Assembly: GCF_000455205.1 (NCBI RefSeq) | Contig: NZ_AUWQ01000006.1 | Coordinates: forward strand, 1-40,135 | Source of the DNA: Mycobacterium sp. UM_CSW | Lineage (GTDB): Bacteria; Actinomycetota; Actinomycetes; Mycobacteriales; Mycobacteriaceae | Length of the DNA: 40,135 bases | Reading direction: 5' to 3' | Shown here: piece by piece, positions 16,518-25,781 of the stretch | Numbering within the stretch: position 1 is the stretch's first letter | Layout: each line of letters opens with the position of its first letter | Notes under the pieces: model-generated | What the model was told of the DNA's origin: nothing | Databases searched by the model: none | What the model saw: only the letters and a program-made list of their open reading frames with translations | Program-made: the position numbers and the translations under genes

Positions 16518-17399
16518 GTGAAGATTCGCTTCGGCGTGGGGCTGGGACTGGACACCGCCCCGGACCGGCTCGCAGGCATCGTCGATCATTTGGAGAGCAG
16601 CGGGGTCGACTCGCTGTGGTTCTCCGAGCTGGTCTACTCCCCGGCGGTCGATCCGGTGGTCGGCATGGCCTACGCGCTGGCCCGCACGACCCGGTTGAAG
16701 GTGGGCACGTCGGTGGCCGTGCTGCCGGGGCGGCACCCGGTGTTGGTGGCCAAGCAGCTGGCGTCGCTGGCGGCCGTCGCGCCCAAGCGCGTCCTGCCCG
16801 TCTTCGGACTGCGTTCGGCGATTCCGGCCGAGCGGGAGGTGTTCGTGGTCCCCGACGGCGAACGCGCGGCCGTGTTCGACGAGGCGCTGCGGGTGCTGCG
16901 CGCGGCGCTGGTCGACGACGCCGCCACCTATAACGGCCGGTATTTCACCGTGAGCGGGGCCGCCGTCGCCCCGCGGCCGGTGCCGCCGCTGGACATCTGG
17001 CTCGGCGGCTCGGCGCCGGCGGCGTTTCGGCGCATCGGCGCGCTGGCCGACGGGTGGCTGGGCAGCTTCCTCACCCCGGCCGAGGCGCGCGCGGGACGCG
17101 AGGCGATCGAGCGGGCCGCCGCGGAAGCCGGCCGGCGCATCGAGCCCGACCACTACGGCATCTCGCTGGCCGTCGCGGACGGCGAGTTGTCCCCGGAGCT
17201 GGCGGCGGCGGCCCGGCGGCGGCGCCCCGAACTCGATCCCGGCGAGCTGATCGCCGCCGACTGGGACCAACTGCACCGCCAACTCGACGGCTACGTCGAC
17301 GCCGGGCTGACCAAATTCGTCATCCGGCCGGCGGGCAAGGCGCCGCTCGAGGACTTCCTTGATCGCTTCGCCACCGAGTTGATCCCGCGCCAGAACTGA
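16518..17399 (+). CDS. Luciferase-like (LLM class) F420-dependent oxidoreductase
   Basis: A protein of 293 residues with a TIM-barrel flavin/F420 fold. Motifs are RFGVGLGL at the start, ESSGVDSLWFSELVY, RTTRLKVGTSVAVLPGRHP, and VPPLDIWLGGSAPAAFRRIGALADGWLG, typical of F420-dependent mycobacterial members. The GTG at 16518 begins the recognisable fold. It is followed after 22 bp by glnA3. The substrate is unknown. The neighbours suggest nitrogen or polyamine metabolism, but this is weak inference. Confidence 0.88.
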   Translation: MKIRFGVGLGLDTAPDRLAGIVDHLESSGVDSLWFSELVYSPAVDPVVGMAYALARTTRLKVGTSVAVLPGRHPVLVAKQLASLAAVAPKRVLPVFGLRSAIPAEREVFVVPDGERAAVFDEALRVLRAALVDDAATYNGRYFTVSGAAVAPRPVPPLDIWLGGSAPAAFRRIGALADGWLGSFLTPAEARAGREAIERAAAEAGRRIEPDHYGISLAVADGELSPELAAAARRRRPELDPGELIAADWDQLHRQLDGYVDAGLTKFVIRPAGKAPLEDFLDRFATELIPRQN

Positions 17400-17421
17400 G
17401 CGAGTTGCCACAATGGCTGCC

Positions 17422-18774
17422 ATGACAGCCACCCCGCTCGCCGCCGCCGCGATCGCACAGCTGGAGGGGGAAGGCGTCGACACGGTCATCGGCAGCGTCG
17501 TGAACCCCGCCGGTCTCACGCACGCCAAGACCGTCCCGATCCGGCGCACCAACACCTTCGCCGATCCCGGCCTGGGCGCCAGCCCCTCCTGGCACGGCTT
17601 CACGATCGACCAGAGCGGCATCGCGTTCACCGACGACGTCGGGGTGGTCGGCGATCAGCGGCTGCGCATCGACCTGTCGGCCATGCGGATCGTCGGCGAC
17701 GGGCTGGCCTGGGCGCCCGCCTCGTTCTTCGAGCAGGACGGCACACCCGTGCCGGCGTGCGCCCGGGGCACGCTGGGCCGGATCGAGGCCGCGCTCGCAG
17801 AAGCCGGCCTGCAGGCGATCGTGGGGCACGAGATCGAGTTCCTCCTGGTCGAACCCGACGGCGGCCGGCTGCCCGCCGCGCTGTGGGCGCAATACGGCCT
17901 GGCCGGCGTGCTCGAACACGAGGCCTTCATTCGCGACGTCAACGCGGCGGCGACGACGGCCGGTGTCGGCATCGAGCAGTTCCATCCGGAGTACGGCGCC
18001 AACCAGTTCGAGATCTCCTTGTCGCCGCTGGCGCCGGTGGCCGCCGCCGATCAGCTGGCGGTGACCCGGCTCATCATCGGCCGGGCCGCGCGCCGTCAGG
18101 GGCTGCGCGTCAGCATGTCACCGGCGCCGTTCGCCGGCAGCGTCGGATCCGGTGCGCACCAACACTTTTCCTTGACCGGCCCGGACGGGCCGCTGTTTTC
18201 CGACGGGCCCGGACGAGCGGGCATGACGGCGGCGGGGGAGAGCGCCGTCGCGGGGGTGATCGGTGGCTTGCCCGAAGCCCAGGGCATTCTCTGCGGATCC
18301 ATCGTGTCCGGCCTGCGGATGCGGCCCGGGAACTGGGCCGGCGCGTACGCGTGCTGGGGGACCGAGAACCGGGAGGCGGCGGTGCGGTTCATCAAGGGTG
18401 GGTCCGCGAGCCCGCGCGGCGCCAACGTCGAGGTCAAGATCGTCGATCCGTCGGCCAACCCCTACCTGGCGACGGCGGCGATCCTCGGCCTGGCGCTCGA
18501 CGGGATCAAGCGCCAGGCGCCGTTGCCGCCGGAGATTACCGTGGACCCGGCCAAGCTGTCCGAGTCGGAACGCGCCGACGCCGGTATCGTGCTTCTACCG
18601 GAAGCACAGCCGGAAGCCATTGCCGCGCTTGATGGTTCGGCCCTGCTGCGGGGCATCCTGGGCGACGCCGCGGTCGACATGGTGGTCGCGGTCCGCAGCC
18701 TCGAGCATGAGCGCTACGGCGACCTCGACGCCGAGCAGCTGACAGACAAGTTCCGGATGGCCTGGAGCCTGTGA
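17422..18774 (+). CDS. glnA3: Glutamine-synthetase-like ligase GlnA3
   Basis: A protein of 450 residues, the H37Rv GlnA3 length when started at the ATG 17422 (MTATPLAAAAIAQLEG); an ATG at 17413 is in frame but longer than the family. GS motifs are GHEIEFLLVE, EYGANQFEISLSP, GSGAHQHFSL (ATP site), RMRPGNWAGAYACWGTENRE and a C-terminal LEHERYGD. GlnA3-type enzymes are not the main assimilatory GS; Streptomyces homologues are gamma-glutamylpolyamine synthetases. It overlaps the following amidohydrolase by 4 bp, suggesting coupled action. Confidence 0.95.
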   Translation: MTATPLAAAAIAQLEGEGVDTVIGSVVNPAGLTHAKTVPIRRTNTFADPGLGASPSWHGFTIDQSGIAFTDDVGVVGDQRLRIDLSAMRIVGDGLAWAPASFFEQDGTPVPACARGTLGRIEAALAEAGLQAIVGHEIEFLLVEPDGGRLPAALWAQYGLAGVLEHEAFIRDVNAAATTAGVGIEQFHPEYGANQFEISLSPLAPVAAADQLAVTRLIIGRAARRQGLRVSMSPAPFAGSVGSGAHQHFSLTGPDGPLFSDGPGRAGMTAAGESAVAGVIGGLPEAQGILCGSIVSGLRMRPGNWAGAYACWGTENREAAVRFIKGGSASPRGANVEVKIVDPSANPYLATAAILGLALDGIKRQAPLPPEITVDPAKLSESERADAGIVLLPEAQPEAIAALDGSALLRGILGDAAVDMVVAVRSLEHERYGDLDAEQLTDKFRMAWSL

Positions 18775-19871
18775 ACGCCTTGGCGGAGCACATCGATCAG
18801 GTGGCGCTGATCGACCAGCACGTCCACGGGTCCTGGTTGGCGGCGGGGGATCGGGGACGGTTCGAGAACGCCCTCAACGAGGCGAACATCGAACCGCTCG
18901 TCGACTCCGGCTTCGACTCCCAGCTCGGCTTCGCGGTGCGTGCCCACTGCGCCCCCATCCTCGGGCTGCCCAAACACGTTGACCCGCAGGCCTACTGGGA
19001 ACGACGTCGGCAGCACACCGAAGCCGAGCTGGCGAGGCTGTTCCTGCCGGCCGCCAACGTGAGCGACTGGCTCGTCGACACCGGAATCGGCGCCGGGAAC
19101 ACGGCCGGCACCGCCGAGATGGCCGAGTGGTCGGGCAACCGCGCGCACGAGGTCGTCCGGCTCGAGCAGGTGGCCGAGCAGGCCGCGCAGGCGCCGGGCG
19201 ACTACGCCTCGGCCTTCGAGGAGATCCTGCACCGGCGGGCGGCCACCGCCGTCGGCACCAAGTCCATCCTGGCCTACCGCGGCGGGTTCGGCGGCGACCT
19301 GAGCGAACCGTCCGCGGCCCAGGTCGCCGAGGCCGCGGCCCGCTGGCGCGACAGCGGCGGCACCCGGCTGACCGATCCGGTGCTGCTGCGATTCGGGCTG
19401 CACCAGGCGTTGCGGCTCGGCAAGCCCCTGCAATTCCACGTCGGCTTCGGCGACCGGGACTGCGACCTGCACCAGGCCAATCCGTTATTGCTGCTCGATT
19501 TCCTGCGGCAATCCGCAGCCACGCCGATCGTGCTGTTGCACTGCTATCCCTACGAGCGTGAGGCCGGCTACCTGGCGCAGGCCTTCAACAACGTCTACGT
19601 CGACGGCGGGCTGAGCGTGAACTACCTGGGTGCGCGGTCACCGTCGTTCCTCGCCCGGCTGCTGGAAATGGCGCCGTTCCGACGCATCCTGTACTCGTCG
19701 GACGGCTACGGCCCCGCGGAACTGCACTTCCTCGGTGCGGCTTTGTGGCGCAAGGGCATTCATCGCGTGCTGAGCGGATTCGTCGCCGATGGTGACTGGA
19801 GCCGCGACGAGGCGATCCGAGTGGTCGACCTGATCGCCCGCGACAACGCCGCCCGCATCTACCGCGTTTGA
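18771..19871 (+). CDS. Amidohydrolase (Rv1879-like, FluG N-terminal-like)
   Basis: A protein of 366 residues, metal-dependent amidohydrolase fold. Candidate metal ligands are the HxH-type LIDQHVHG near residue 16, H in LQFHVGFGDRD, H in IVLLHCYPYER, and D in RILYSSDGYGPAE. The GTG start (18771) overlaps the glnA3 stop (GTGA). An amidohydrolase joined to a GS domain is the layout of the fungal FluG protein; here the two parts are separate, coupled genes. It may hydrolyse the gamma-glutamyl product or a related amide, but that is inference. Position matches Rv1879. Confidence 0.88.
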   Translation: MNALAEHIDQVALIDQHVHGSWLAAGDRGRFENALNEANIEPLVDSGFDSQLGFAVRAHCAPILGLPKHVDPQAYWERRRQHTEAELARLFLPAANVSDWLVDTGIGAGNTAGTAEMAEWSGNRAHEVVRLEQVAEQAAQAPGDYASAFEEILHRRAATAVGTKSILAYRGGFGGDLSEPSAAQVAEAAARWRDSGGTRLTDPVLLRFGLHQALRLGKPLQFHVGFGDRDCDLHQANPLLLLDFLRQSAATPIVLLHCYPYEREAGYLAQAFNNVYVDGGLSVNYLGARSPSFLARLLEMAPFRRILYSSDGYGPAELHFLGAALWRKGIHRVLSGFVADGDWSRDEAIRVVDLIARDNAARIYRV

Positions 19872-19901
19872 CGCCCGGCGACACCGGGGTACACCGCCGT
19901 A

Positions 19902-20735
19902 ATGGCGACCATGGGGGACGTCTTGGGGTGGGCCCGCAACCAGGTGGTGTCGCGGGTTCCCAAAGCCGACCTCGATCAGCGCGACCCCGACTACATCCGC
20001 GACCAGCTTCCGGGGACCTGGCTGCTGGCGTCGCTGTACTTTCGGGCCGACGTGCGGGGCTTGGACCGCATCCCGGCGGACGGGCCGGTGCTCCTGGTCG
20101 GCAACCACAGCGGCGGCAACGTGCCCCCGGACACCTTCGTGTTCACGCTCGCGTTCTGCTCGTACTTCGGCGTCGAGCGGCCCTTCTATCAGTTGGCGCA
20201 CAACCTCGTCGTCTCCGCGCCCCCGCTGGGCTGGTTACGCAAGTTCGGCACCGTCGCCGCCAATCCCGAAAACGCCCGCCTGGCATTGGATTCCGGCGCG
20301 GCGCTGCTGGTCTATCCCGGCGGGGACTACGAGGTGTTCCGCCCGTCATGGGAGCGCCACAAGGTCGATTTCGGCGGGCGCAAGGGCTACGTGCGGCTGG
20401 CCCGGGAGGCCGGCGTGCCGATCGTGCCCGTCGCCAGCGTCGGCGGCCAGGAGAGCGCGCTGTTCCTCAACCGCGGACAGTGGCTGGCCAAGCTGCTGAT
20501 GGCCGACAAGTTGCTGCGGCTCAAGAGCATCCCGATATCGCTGGCCCTGCCATGGGGCCTCAACATCAGCGACCTCGCGGGCCACATTCCGCTGCCGACG
20601 AAGATCGTCATCGAGGTGCAGCACCCGATCGAGGTCGACGGTGACGACGAGGCCGTGCACGACAAGGTGATGGCCAGCCTGCAGGGCGGCGTCGAACGCC
20701 TGGCCGCCGAGCGTCGATTCCCGGTGATCGGCTGA
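19902..20735 (+). CDS. Lysophospholipid-acyltransferase-like protein (LPLAT/MGAT type)
   Basis: A protein of 277 residues with the acyltransferase motifs LLVGNHSGGN...PDTFVF (catalytic His in NHSGG), GTVAANPENA and LLVYPGGDYEVFRP, the pattern of the MGAT-like LPLAT subgroup. Such enzymes move acyl chains onto glycerol or glycolipid acceptors at the membrane. No clear transmembrane span is seen apart from amphipathic stretches. The stop overlaps the following SRPBCC gene by 1 bp (TGATG), so the pair is coupled. It is the first gene of the block that interrupts synteny with M. tuberculosis. Confidence 0.85.
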   Translation: MATMGDVLGWARNQVVSRVPKADLDQRDPDYIRDQLPGTWLLASLYFRADVRGLDRIPADGPVLLVGNHSGGNVPPDTFVFTLAFCSYFGVERPFYQLAHNLVVSAPPLGWLRKFGTVAANPENARLALDSGAALLVYPGGDYEVFRPSWERHKVDFGGRKGYVRLAREAGVPIVPVASVGGQESALFLNRGQWLAKLLMADKLLRLKSIPISLALPWGLNISDLAGHIPLPTKIVIEVQHPIEVDGDDEAVHDKVMASLQGGVERLAAERRFPVIG

Positions 20736-21169
20736 TGCGCGTCGAACGCCGCTGTGTGATCAACACCGACCGCGACGCGGTCTGGAAGATCGTCAGCGAT
20801 CCGGACTGCTACCCGTCGTTCATGACCAGCCTGGAGCGGTGGGAGTCGTCGAACGACATCGAACGCGGCCTCGGTGCGCGCTACACCGTGCACTGGAAGA
20901 TCGGCTCGGTGCCGGTCGGCGGCCTGATCGAGATCGTCGAGTTCGACGACCGGCGCGACGTCGCGTGGGTGGGGATCACCGGGGTCAACCTGCGTGGGCG
21001 CATCCGGCTGCGCGACGCCGCCGACGGCAAGACCAAGGTGACGTTCCGGCTGTCCTACCAGGCGCCCGGCGGCCTGCTCGGCTACATCGCCGACCGGATC
21101 GCCGTACGTCAGGTCGGCCGCAACCTGTCCGAAACCCTGAAGTGCCTCAAGCGCCTGGCCGAGACGTAG
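20735..21169 (+). CDS. SRPBCC / polyketide-cyclase-like protein
   Basis: A protein of 144 residues with a START/SRPBCC fold: RVERRCVINTDRDAVWKIVSDPDCYPSFM at the N-terminus, central strands GARYTVHWKIGSVPVGG, and a C-terminal helix RQVGRNLSETLKCLKRLAE. These proteins bind hydrophobic ligands such as lipids. It is coupled to the upstream acyltransferase, so a role in handling a lipid substrate is plausible but inferred. Confidence 0.87.
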   Translation: MRVERRCVINTDRDAVWKIVSDPDCYPSFMTSLERWESSNDIERGLGARYTVHWKIGSVPVGGLIEIVEFDDRRDVAWVGITGVNLRGRIRLRDAADGKTKVTFRLSYQAPGGLLGYIADRIAVRQVGRNLSETLKCLKRLAET

Positions 21170-21196
21170 CCGGGCGGAAACTGATGACGGGAGTTT

Positions 21197-21214
21197 TCAC
21201 AATTGCCATTGTGA
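21197..21214. promoter_or_regulatory. Inverted repeat, possible operator
   Basis: TCACAAT-TGCC-ATTGTGA: a perfect 7-bp inverted repeat with a 4-bp centre, in an AT-richer gap between the SRPBCC gene and the small gene at 21340. TTGCCA (21203-21208) and TGGCAA (21226-21231) form a second overlapping pair. The size suits a TetR- or MarR-type operator; no regulator gene is adjacent. Confidence 0.4.
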
Positions 21215-21339
21215 GTACGCTGCAGTGGCAACTACGCTTTCATTGACGAGTCGGGCCGCGTCGCAATCAAGATCAGGAACCAATGGGGAGGTTTGGGGGC
21301 GATGTTGTCCCGCACCACACCACTTGTAGTAGCCGTCTT

Positions 21340-21531
21340 ATGTCTGTCGCGTCCCTGAGCCAGCGCCTAGGTGAGTTCGCCATCGAGTTGCGCCGGTTGG
21401 CCTACACGATGCCGAGCGGGCACGAGGACCCGCTGATCCACTTGAGCGAGCGGATGCTGTGCTATGCCAGGGAACAGGCCGCTGAACAGCCGCAGCTGCG
21501 CTCGAGTCGCGGCCAGTCGAACTTGGGGTAA
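21340..21531 (+). CDS. Small hypothetical protein
   Basis: A protein of 63 residues, MSVASLSQRLGEFAIELRRL... to SNLG, predicted helical with no membrane segment or signal. Codon use has the high third-position GC of its neighbours, supporting coding. The frame is open upstream to an ATG at 21283, but that stretch is Gly- and His-rich and looks less coding. It converges on the PaaK-like gene 30 bp away. I do not recognise it. Confidence 0.5.
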   Translation: MSVASLSQRLGEFAIELRRLAYTMPSGHEDPLIHLSERMLCYAREQAAEQPQLRSSRGQSNLG

Positions 21532-21561
21532 GGGCTTTTCGGCGCCGTCGTCGCAGCAGCG

Positions 21562-22926
21562 CTAGAGCGGTATGAATCGCCGCAGCTTCGCGCTGCCCTG
21601 ATGGCGCTGCAGGGTGTCGGCGGCCCGGATCGTGATAGCCGGCTCGGGCAACCCGTAGCGTCTCAGCGCGGCAACCAGCGCGGAACTCAGCGCCTCTCTG
21701 TCCGGGTCCCCGACGACCACGATGTCGGCCCCGGCCGCGGTCTGGGTGACCTGGTATTCGGATATCCGCGGATCGGTGCCCAGGACGTGACGAAACGCGA
21801 TCGCCGGGATCGTCGTTGCACCGTAACGGAAGTCGTCGTCGCGGCGTCCGCCGATGTCGGCAACCCGAGCGAACGCGCTGCCGCAGGCGCACTCACCCGG
21901 CAGTGGCGTGACCTGGTCGCCGAGGTCATACCGGATGAAGGGGAACGTCCGGTTGGCGAGTCCGGTGGCGAGCGTGCGTGCGGCCGGCTGGTCGGGCCCC
22001 ACCGGCCTGCCGTCGTCGTCGACCCGCTCCAGGACGACCTCGTCCTCGCAGACGTGCAGCCCCTGGCCGCGGGCGCAGCCGACCGCTTGCACCCCGATTT
22101 CCGTTGAGCCCCAGAGGTTGTGGATCGGCGCGCCCCACGCCTCGCGGATCGCCCGCCGGTCCTCGTCGAGCAACGGCTCGGAGTTGGTGCTGACGCGCAC
22201 CGGCTCGATGCGAAGCTCGCCGGTGATCGCGGCGCGGGCGAGCCGCCCGATCACGGACGGGTAGCCCACCAGGTGGGTGGGGCGCGCGGCGGCCACCGCG
22301 GCAAGCACCTCCTCGAACGGGCCGCCGGCGGCGATCACGACGGTCTCCATGCCCGGGCCGGTCGGCACGTCGAACAGCGGCGTGCTGGCATGCGGCGGAA
22401 CGCCGGCCTCCAGCACCGCGAGCCGCGTGCCGCGCGAAATCGTCTCGCCGCGTTGCTCTTCGCGCGCCTGGGTGCGCCACGCCAGACACGCCGCGGAGAT
22501 GAAGAACTGCCAATCCCATACGTAAACGCCCCGCACGCCGCTGGACCCGCCTGAGCTGAAGACCTGCTCGTTGCCCGCGGTGTACGAAAACCATTGCTGC
22601 TCAGCGAGAATGCGTTCGGCGCGGCCTCGGTCGAGGCCGGGTGTCGTGACGATGCTGTCCCACTGTTCCTGGGCGTCCCGCTTGGTCATCATCGGAAGCG
22701 ACGCCAGATCGGCGACCGAGGCGCGCGACGGGTCGATCCTGCGCAGCCGCCGCGCGTGAAACGGTGAGCGTTCGCGGGCGAAGGCGAGCAGGGATCGCAG
22801 CCGCAATTCCTGGTAGCGCTCGATGCGCTGACGGGACCAGTCCAGCCGCGCGATGTGGTCTTCCAGGGCAGCGCGCACCGCATTCAGATGCGCTGCCCGC
22901 ATCCGTTCGTACTCCGCCCGTGACAA
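21562..22926 (-). CDS. PaaK/CapK-like adenylate-forming enzyme
   Basis: A protein of 454 residues resembling phenylacetate-CoA ligase and CapK proteins. It has the ATP-binding loop [11 protein letters not shown] (about 123-133), [23 protein letters not shown], a Cys-containing [21 protein letters not shown], and a C-terminal [11 protein letters not shown] with a candidate catalytic Lys. It starts with TTG (22924-22926) behind GGAGGG. It probably adenylates a carboxylic acid; the substrate is unknown. It diverges from the PPE pair across 93 bp, so the two promoters share control DNA. Relatives often sit in surface-polysaccharide or lipid loci. Confidence 0.85.
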   Translation of the reverse strand: MSRAEYERMRAAHLNAVRAALEDHIARLDWSRQRIERYQELRLRSLLAFARERSPFHARRLRRIDPSRASVADLASLPMMTKRDAQEQWDSIVTTPGLDRGRAERILAEQQWFSYTAGNEQVFSSGGSSGVRGVYVWDWQFFISAACLAWRTQAREEQRGETISRGTRLAVLEAGVPPHASTPLFDVPTGPGMETVVIAAGGPFEEVLAAVAAARPTHLVGYPSVIGRLARAAITGELRIEPVRVSTNSEPLLDEDRRAIREAWGAPIHNLWGSTEIGVQAVGCARGQGLHVCEDEVVLERVDDDGRPVGPDQPAARTLATGLANRTFPFIRYDLGDQVTPLPGECACGSAFARVADIGGRRDDDFRYGATTIPAIAFRHVLGTDPRISEYQVTQTAAGADIVVVGDPDREALSSALVAALRRYGLPEPAITIRAADTLQRHQGSAKLRRFIPL

Positions 22927-23019
22927 GCCGCCCTCCGCATCGTCGTCTCGATTTCTATCGTTCCGGGCCGAATAGCGCCATGCTTACCCGCGGGGCCAGT
23001 TAGCGAGGAGGTAATACTC

Positions 23020-24408
23020 GTGAATTTCGGGGCGTTGCCGCCGGAGGTCAACTCCGGTCGGATGTATATGGGAGCGGGTTCAGGCCCGTTGATGGTGGCC
23101 GCGTCGGCCTGGGACGGTTTGGCGGCGGCGATGAGTTCGGCGGCGAGCTCGTATCAGGCGACGATCCTGGAGCTCACCGGCGGGCGCTGGTTGGGCGCGT
23201 CGTCGGTGTCGATGGCCGAGGCGGCCTTCCCCTACGCGCAATGGATGAATACCACCGCCGCACAGGCCGAAGCGACCGCCAACCAGGCCCGATCGGCTGC
23301 CGCGGCGTACGAGGCGGCGTTCGCCGCCACGGTGCCGCCCGCGGTGGTCGCGGCCAACCGGGCGTTGCTCATGACGTTGGTGGCCACCAACGTCTTCGGC
23401 CAGAACACCGCGGCGATCGCGGCGGCCGAAGCTGATTACGGCGACATGTGGGCTCAAGACGCGGCCGCCATGTACGGCTACGCGGGCGCCGCAGCGACGG
23501 CAACGGCCTTGCCACCGTTCAGCACACCGGCGCCGAACACCAACCCCGCCGGGGAGAGCGCCCAGTCCGTCGCTGCGGCGGCGTCGTCGGCGCAAGCAAC
23601 GACGTCACAGCCGCTGTCCGCCCTGTCGGCGGTGCCAAGCGCACTGAGAAGCCTCGCCGCGGGATCACCGTCGTTCGACCCGGTAACGTGGCTGATCGAC
23701 CTGTTGAACAGCCCTCTGGGCGGCGCTCTCAACACCTTCAGCACCGCGGTGAGTATGCCCGTCAACAGCATCGGCAACAGCGGCTCGTTCTTGGCTGTCG
23801 ACGCGATCTACTTTGTTGCCCCGCTGATCTCGGCGGCGTTTCCCGGGTTGGCACCGGTGGTGCCGACGGCGGGTGCGGTGCCGGCGGGCCTGGCGGCGTC
23901 GGAAGTGTCCAGGGTGACCGCGGGGGCGACGTCTACCCTGGCGGACTCGGTGCGCGGCGCCGACGTATCGGCGGCCCTGGGCCGGGCAGCTTCGGTCGGC
24001 GACCTCGTGGTGCCGCAGTCCTGGGGCAGCGCGGCACCCGAAATCCGGCTCGCCGCAAGGGGATTGCCGATGGCCGGGCCGGACGCGTTACCCCAAGCGG
24101 AGGCGGTCGGGCCGCCCGGCTGGTTCGGCGGCATTCCCCCGATCGGCAGCGTCGTCAACGCGCCCCGGGTTGGGGAAGGCCCTTCCACCTCCCGCGGCCG
24201 CCGCAAGGTGATCCCGGAGATCGCGACGGGCGGGAGTCTGCTGGCGAGCCAATCGGATTCGCGCACGACGCCGGCCCGGCGAGATGCAGAAGCCGAGTTG
24301 GGTGAACGCGAACGCCTCGAACTCAACGAGTTGCGCCAGGAGATGGCCGACCTCGCGATGGAGCGAGATGCGGTGGCCCGCTTGATCAAGGAGGCGATCC
24401 GGCCATGA
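23020..24408 (+). CDS. PPE family protein (SVP-like), first of a tandem pair
   Basis: A protein of 462 residues. The PPE domain (about 1-175) starts [20 protein letters not shown] and ends near [14 protein letters not shown]. An SVP-type motif ([15 protein letters not shown]) begins at residue 327, with Val replacing the usual Ser. The C-terminus is a predicted coiled coil ([20 protein letters not shown] then [14 protein letters not shown]). A GAGGAGG ribosome-binding site precedes the GTG at 23020. PPE proteins are exported by ESX systems with a PE partner; no PE gene is adjacent. The stop overlaps the next PPE start (ATGA). Confidence 0.95.
   Translation: MNFGALPPEVNSGRMYMGAGSGPLMVAASAWDGLAAAMSSAASSYQATILELTGGRWLGASSVSMAEAAFPYAQWMNTTAAQAEATANQARSAAAAYEAAFAATVPPAVVAANRALLMTLVATNVFGQNTAAIAAAEADYGDMWAQDAAAMYGYAGAAATATALPPFSTPAPNTNPAGESAQSVAAAASSAQATTSQPLSALSAVPSALRSLAAGSPSFDPVTWLIDLLNSPLGGALNTFSTAVSMPVNSIGNSGSFLAVDAIYFVAPLISAAFPGLAPVVPTAGAVPAGLAASEVSRVTAGATSTLADSVRGADVSAALGRAASVGDLVVPQSWGSAAPEIRLAARGLPMAGPDALPQAEAVGPPGWFGGIPPIGSVVNAPRVGEGPSTSRGRRKVIPEIATGGSLLASQSDSRTTPARRDAEAELGERERLELNELRQEMADLAMERDAVARLIKEAIRP
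23242..23409 (+). repeat. PPE paralogue block A (about 168 bp, near-identical to block B)
   Basis: This stretch, encoding [16 protein letters not shown] through FGQNT, is almost identical base for base to 24636-24803 in the next gene. The flanks and especially the centres of the two genes have diverged. It indicates tandem duplication with later gene conversion or strong constraint. Confidence 0.7.
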
Positions 24409-25781
24409 GCATTTTTGATTTCGGGGCGTTGCCGCCGGAGATCAATTCCGGGCGGATGTATATGGGAGCGGGTTCGGGCCCCTTGGTGGCCGCCGCGTCG
24501 GCCTGGGACGGGCTCGCGGCCGAACTGGGCTCGGCGGTGAGTGGGTACCAGGCGGCCGTCTTGGCGCTCACCGGCGGACAGTGGTTGGGCGCGGCCTCGG
24601 GGTCGATGGCCGCGGCGGCATTTCCATTTGTGCAGTGGATGAATACCACCGCCGCACAGGCCGAAGCGACCGCCAACCAGGCCCGCTCGGCGGCCGCGGC
24701 GTACGAGGCGGCGTTCGCCGCCACGGTGCCACCGCCGGTGATCGCGGCCAACCGGGCGTTGCTCATGACGTTGGTGGCCACCAACATCTTCGGCCAAAAC
24801 ACTCCCGCCATCGCGGCCACCGAAGCCCAGTACATCGAGATGTGGGCTCAAGATGCCGCCGCCATGTACGGGTACGCCGGCGCCTCGGCGTCGGCGACGA
24901 CCCTGACGCCGTTCAGCGCGCCGGCACAGAACACCGATCCGGGCGGGATCGCCGCCCAGGCCGCCGCGGTCGGTCAGGCGTCAGGCACGCCGGGCGCGTC
25001 GATCCAGTCGACGCTGTCGCAGCTGCTGAATGCGGTGCCCAACGCGCTGCAAGGGCTCGCCGCGGGTGGGCCGTCGCAGTGGCTGCTGGATCTGTTGAAC
25101 AGCGCTCCGGTCCAGGCTTTCGAAGCCCTGATGTTTGGTACCTCGGGTTATCAAAACCTCTTCAGCACGGGAGCCTTTCTTGCCTCGGGAGTCTCGTTCC
25201 TGGTGGCGCCGTTTGAAAACCCGTGGATCCAATCGGCATTGGTTTTGTCGGCGCCCGCGGCGCCGGCGGTTGCGGCCTCCGACGTCTCCGGGGTGCCCGC
25301 GGGCACGGGGTCGACCCTGGCGGGCTCCGTGGGCGGCGCCGGCGCGTCGGCAGGCCGGGCGGCCTCGGTGGGCGGACTTTCGGTGCCGCAGTCCTGGGGC
25401 AGCGCAGCCCCCGAGATCCGGTTGGCCGCAAGCGCATTGCCGGTGGCGGGTGCCGCCTCGGCGCCGCAGGCCGGGGCGACCGATGCGCTGGGCGGGATGC
25501 CCGCGATCGGTCCGATCGGCAGCATCGTCAACGCGCCACGGAACGGCGCCGGTGCCTCCAACGCCCGCGGGCAGGCCCAGGCGGGAGGGGAGAAGGGCAC
25601 AACCGAGCGCGCGCGGGCGCAGTGGCGGGGCTTCGACATGTTGACGCCGGACGCGCCGTCGCCGTTGAGCGAGCGCGAGGAGCTCATCGCGCTGCGCAAG
25701 GGGGTCGCCGACCTGACCCGGGAGCGCGATGTGCTCAAACGCTCGGCAACACTGTTGATCAAGGAGGCCCTGCAGCGCTAG
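24405..25781 (+). CDS. PPE family protein (PPE-SVP), second of a tandem pair
   Basis: A protein of 458 residues, a paralogue of the preceding gene. The PPE domain ([21 protein letters not shown] to AAMYGYAGA) is very similar. The central region (about 190-300) is different, and the SVP motif [10 protein letters not shown] at residue 323 is canonical. A predicted coiled coil ([20 protein letters not shown] then [17 protein letters not shown]) closes it. The tail resembles the leucine-zipper end of IS3-family OrfA transposases. The ATGA overlap implies co-translation. Probably ESX-5-type export by family; that is inference. Confidence 0.95.
   Translation: MSIFDFGALPPEINSGRMYMGAGSGPLVAAASAWDGLAAELGSAVSGYQAAVLALTGGQWLGAASGSMAAAAFPFVQWMNTTAAQAEATANQARSAAAAYEAAFAATVPPPVIAANRALLMTLVATNIFGQNTPAIAATEAQYIEMWAQDAAAMYGYAGASASATTLTPFSAPAQNTDPGGIAAQAAAVGQASGTPGASIQSTLSQLLNAVPNALQGLAAGGPSQWLLDLLNSAPVQAFEALMFGTSGYQNLFSTGAFLASGVSFLVAPFENPWIQSALVLSAPAAPAVAASDVSGVPAGTGSTLAGSVGGAGASAGRAASVGGLSVPQSWGSAAPEIRLAASALPVAGAASAPQAGATDALGGMPAIGPIGSIVNAPRNGAGASNARGQAQAGGEKGTTERARAQWRGFDMLTPDAPSPLSEREELIALRKGVADLTRERDVLKRSATLLIKEALQR
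24636..24803 (+). repeat. PPE paralogue block B
   Basis: Partner of the block at 23242-23409, offset by 1394 bp. The copies differ at only a few scattered positions, for example Val/Ile and Pro/Ala codons near the end. Confidence 0.7.

Noticed and set aside
23808-24851. A 347-codon minus-strand frame across the PPE junction
   Set aside because: It is antisense to two clear PPE genes and has no start signal or family match.
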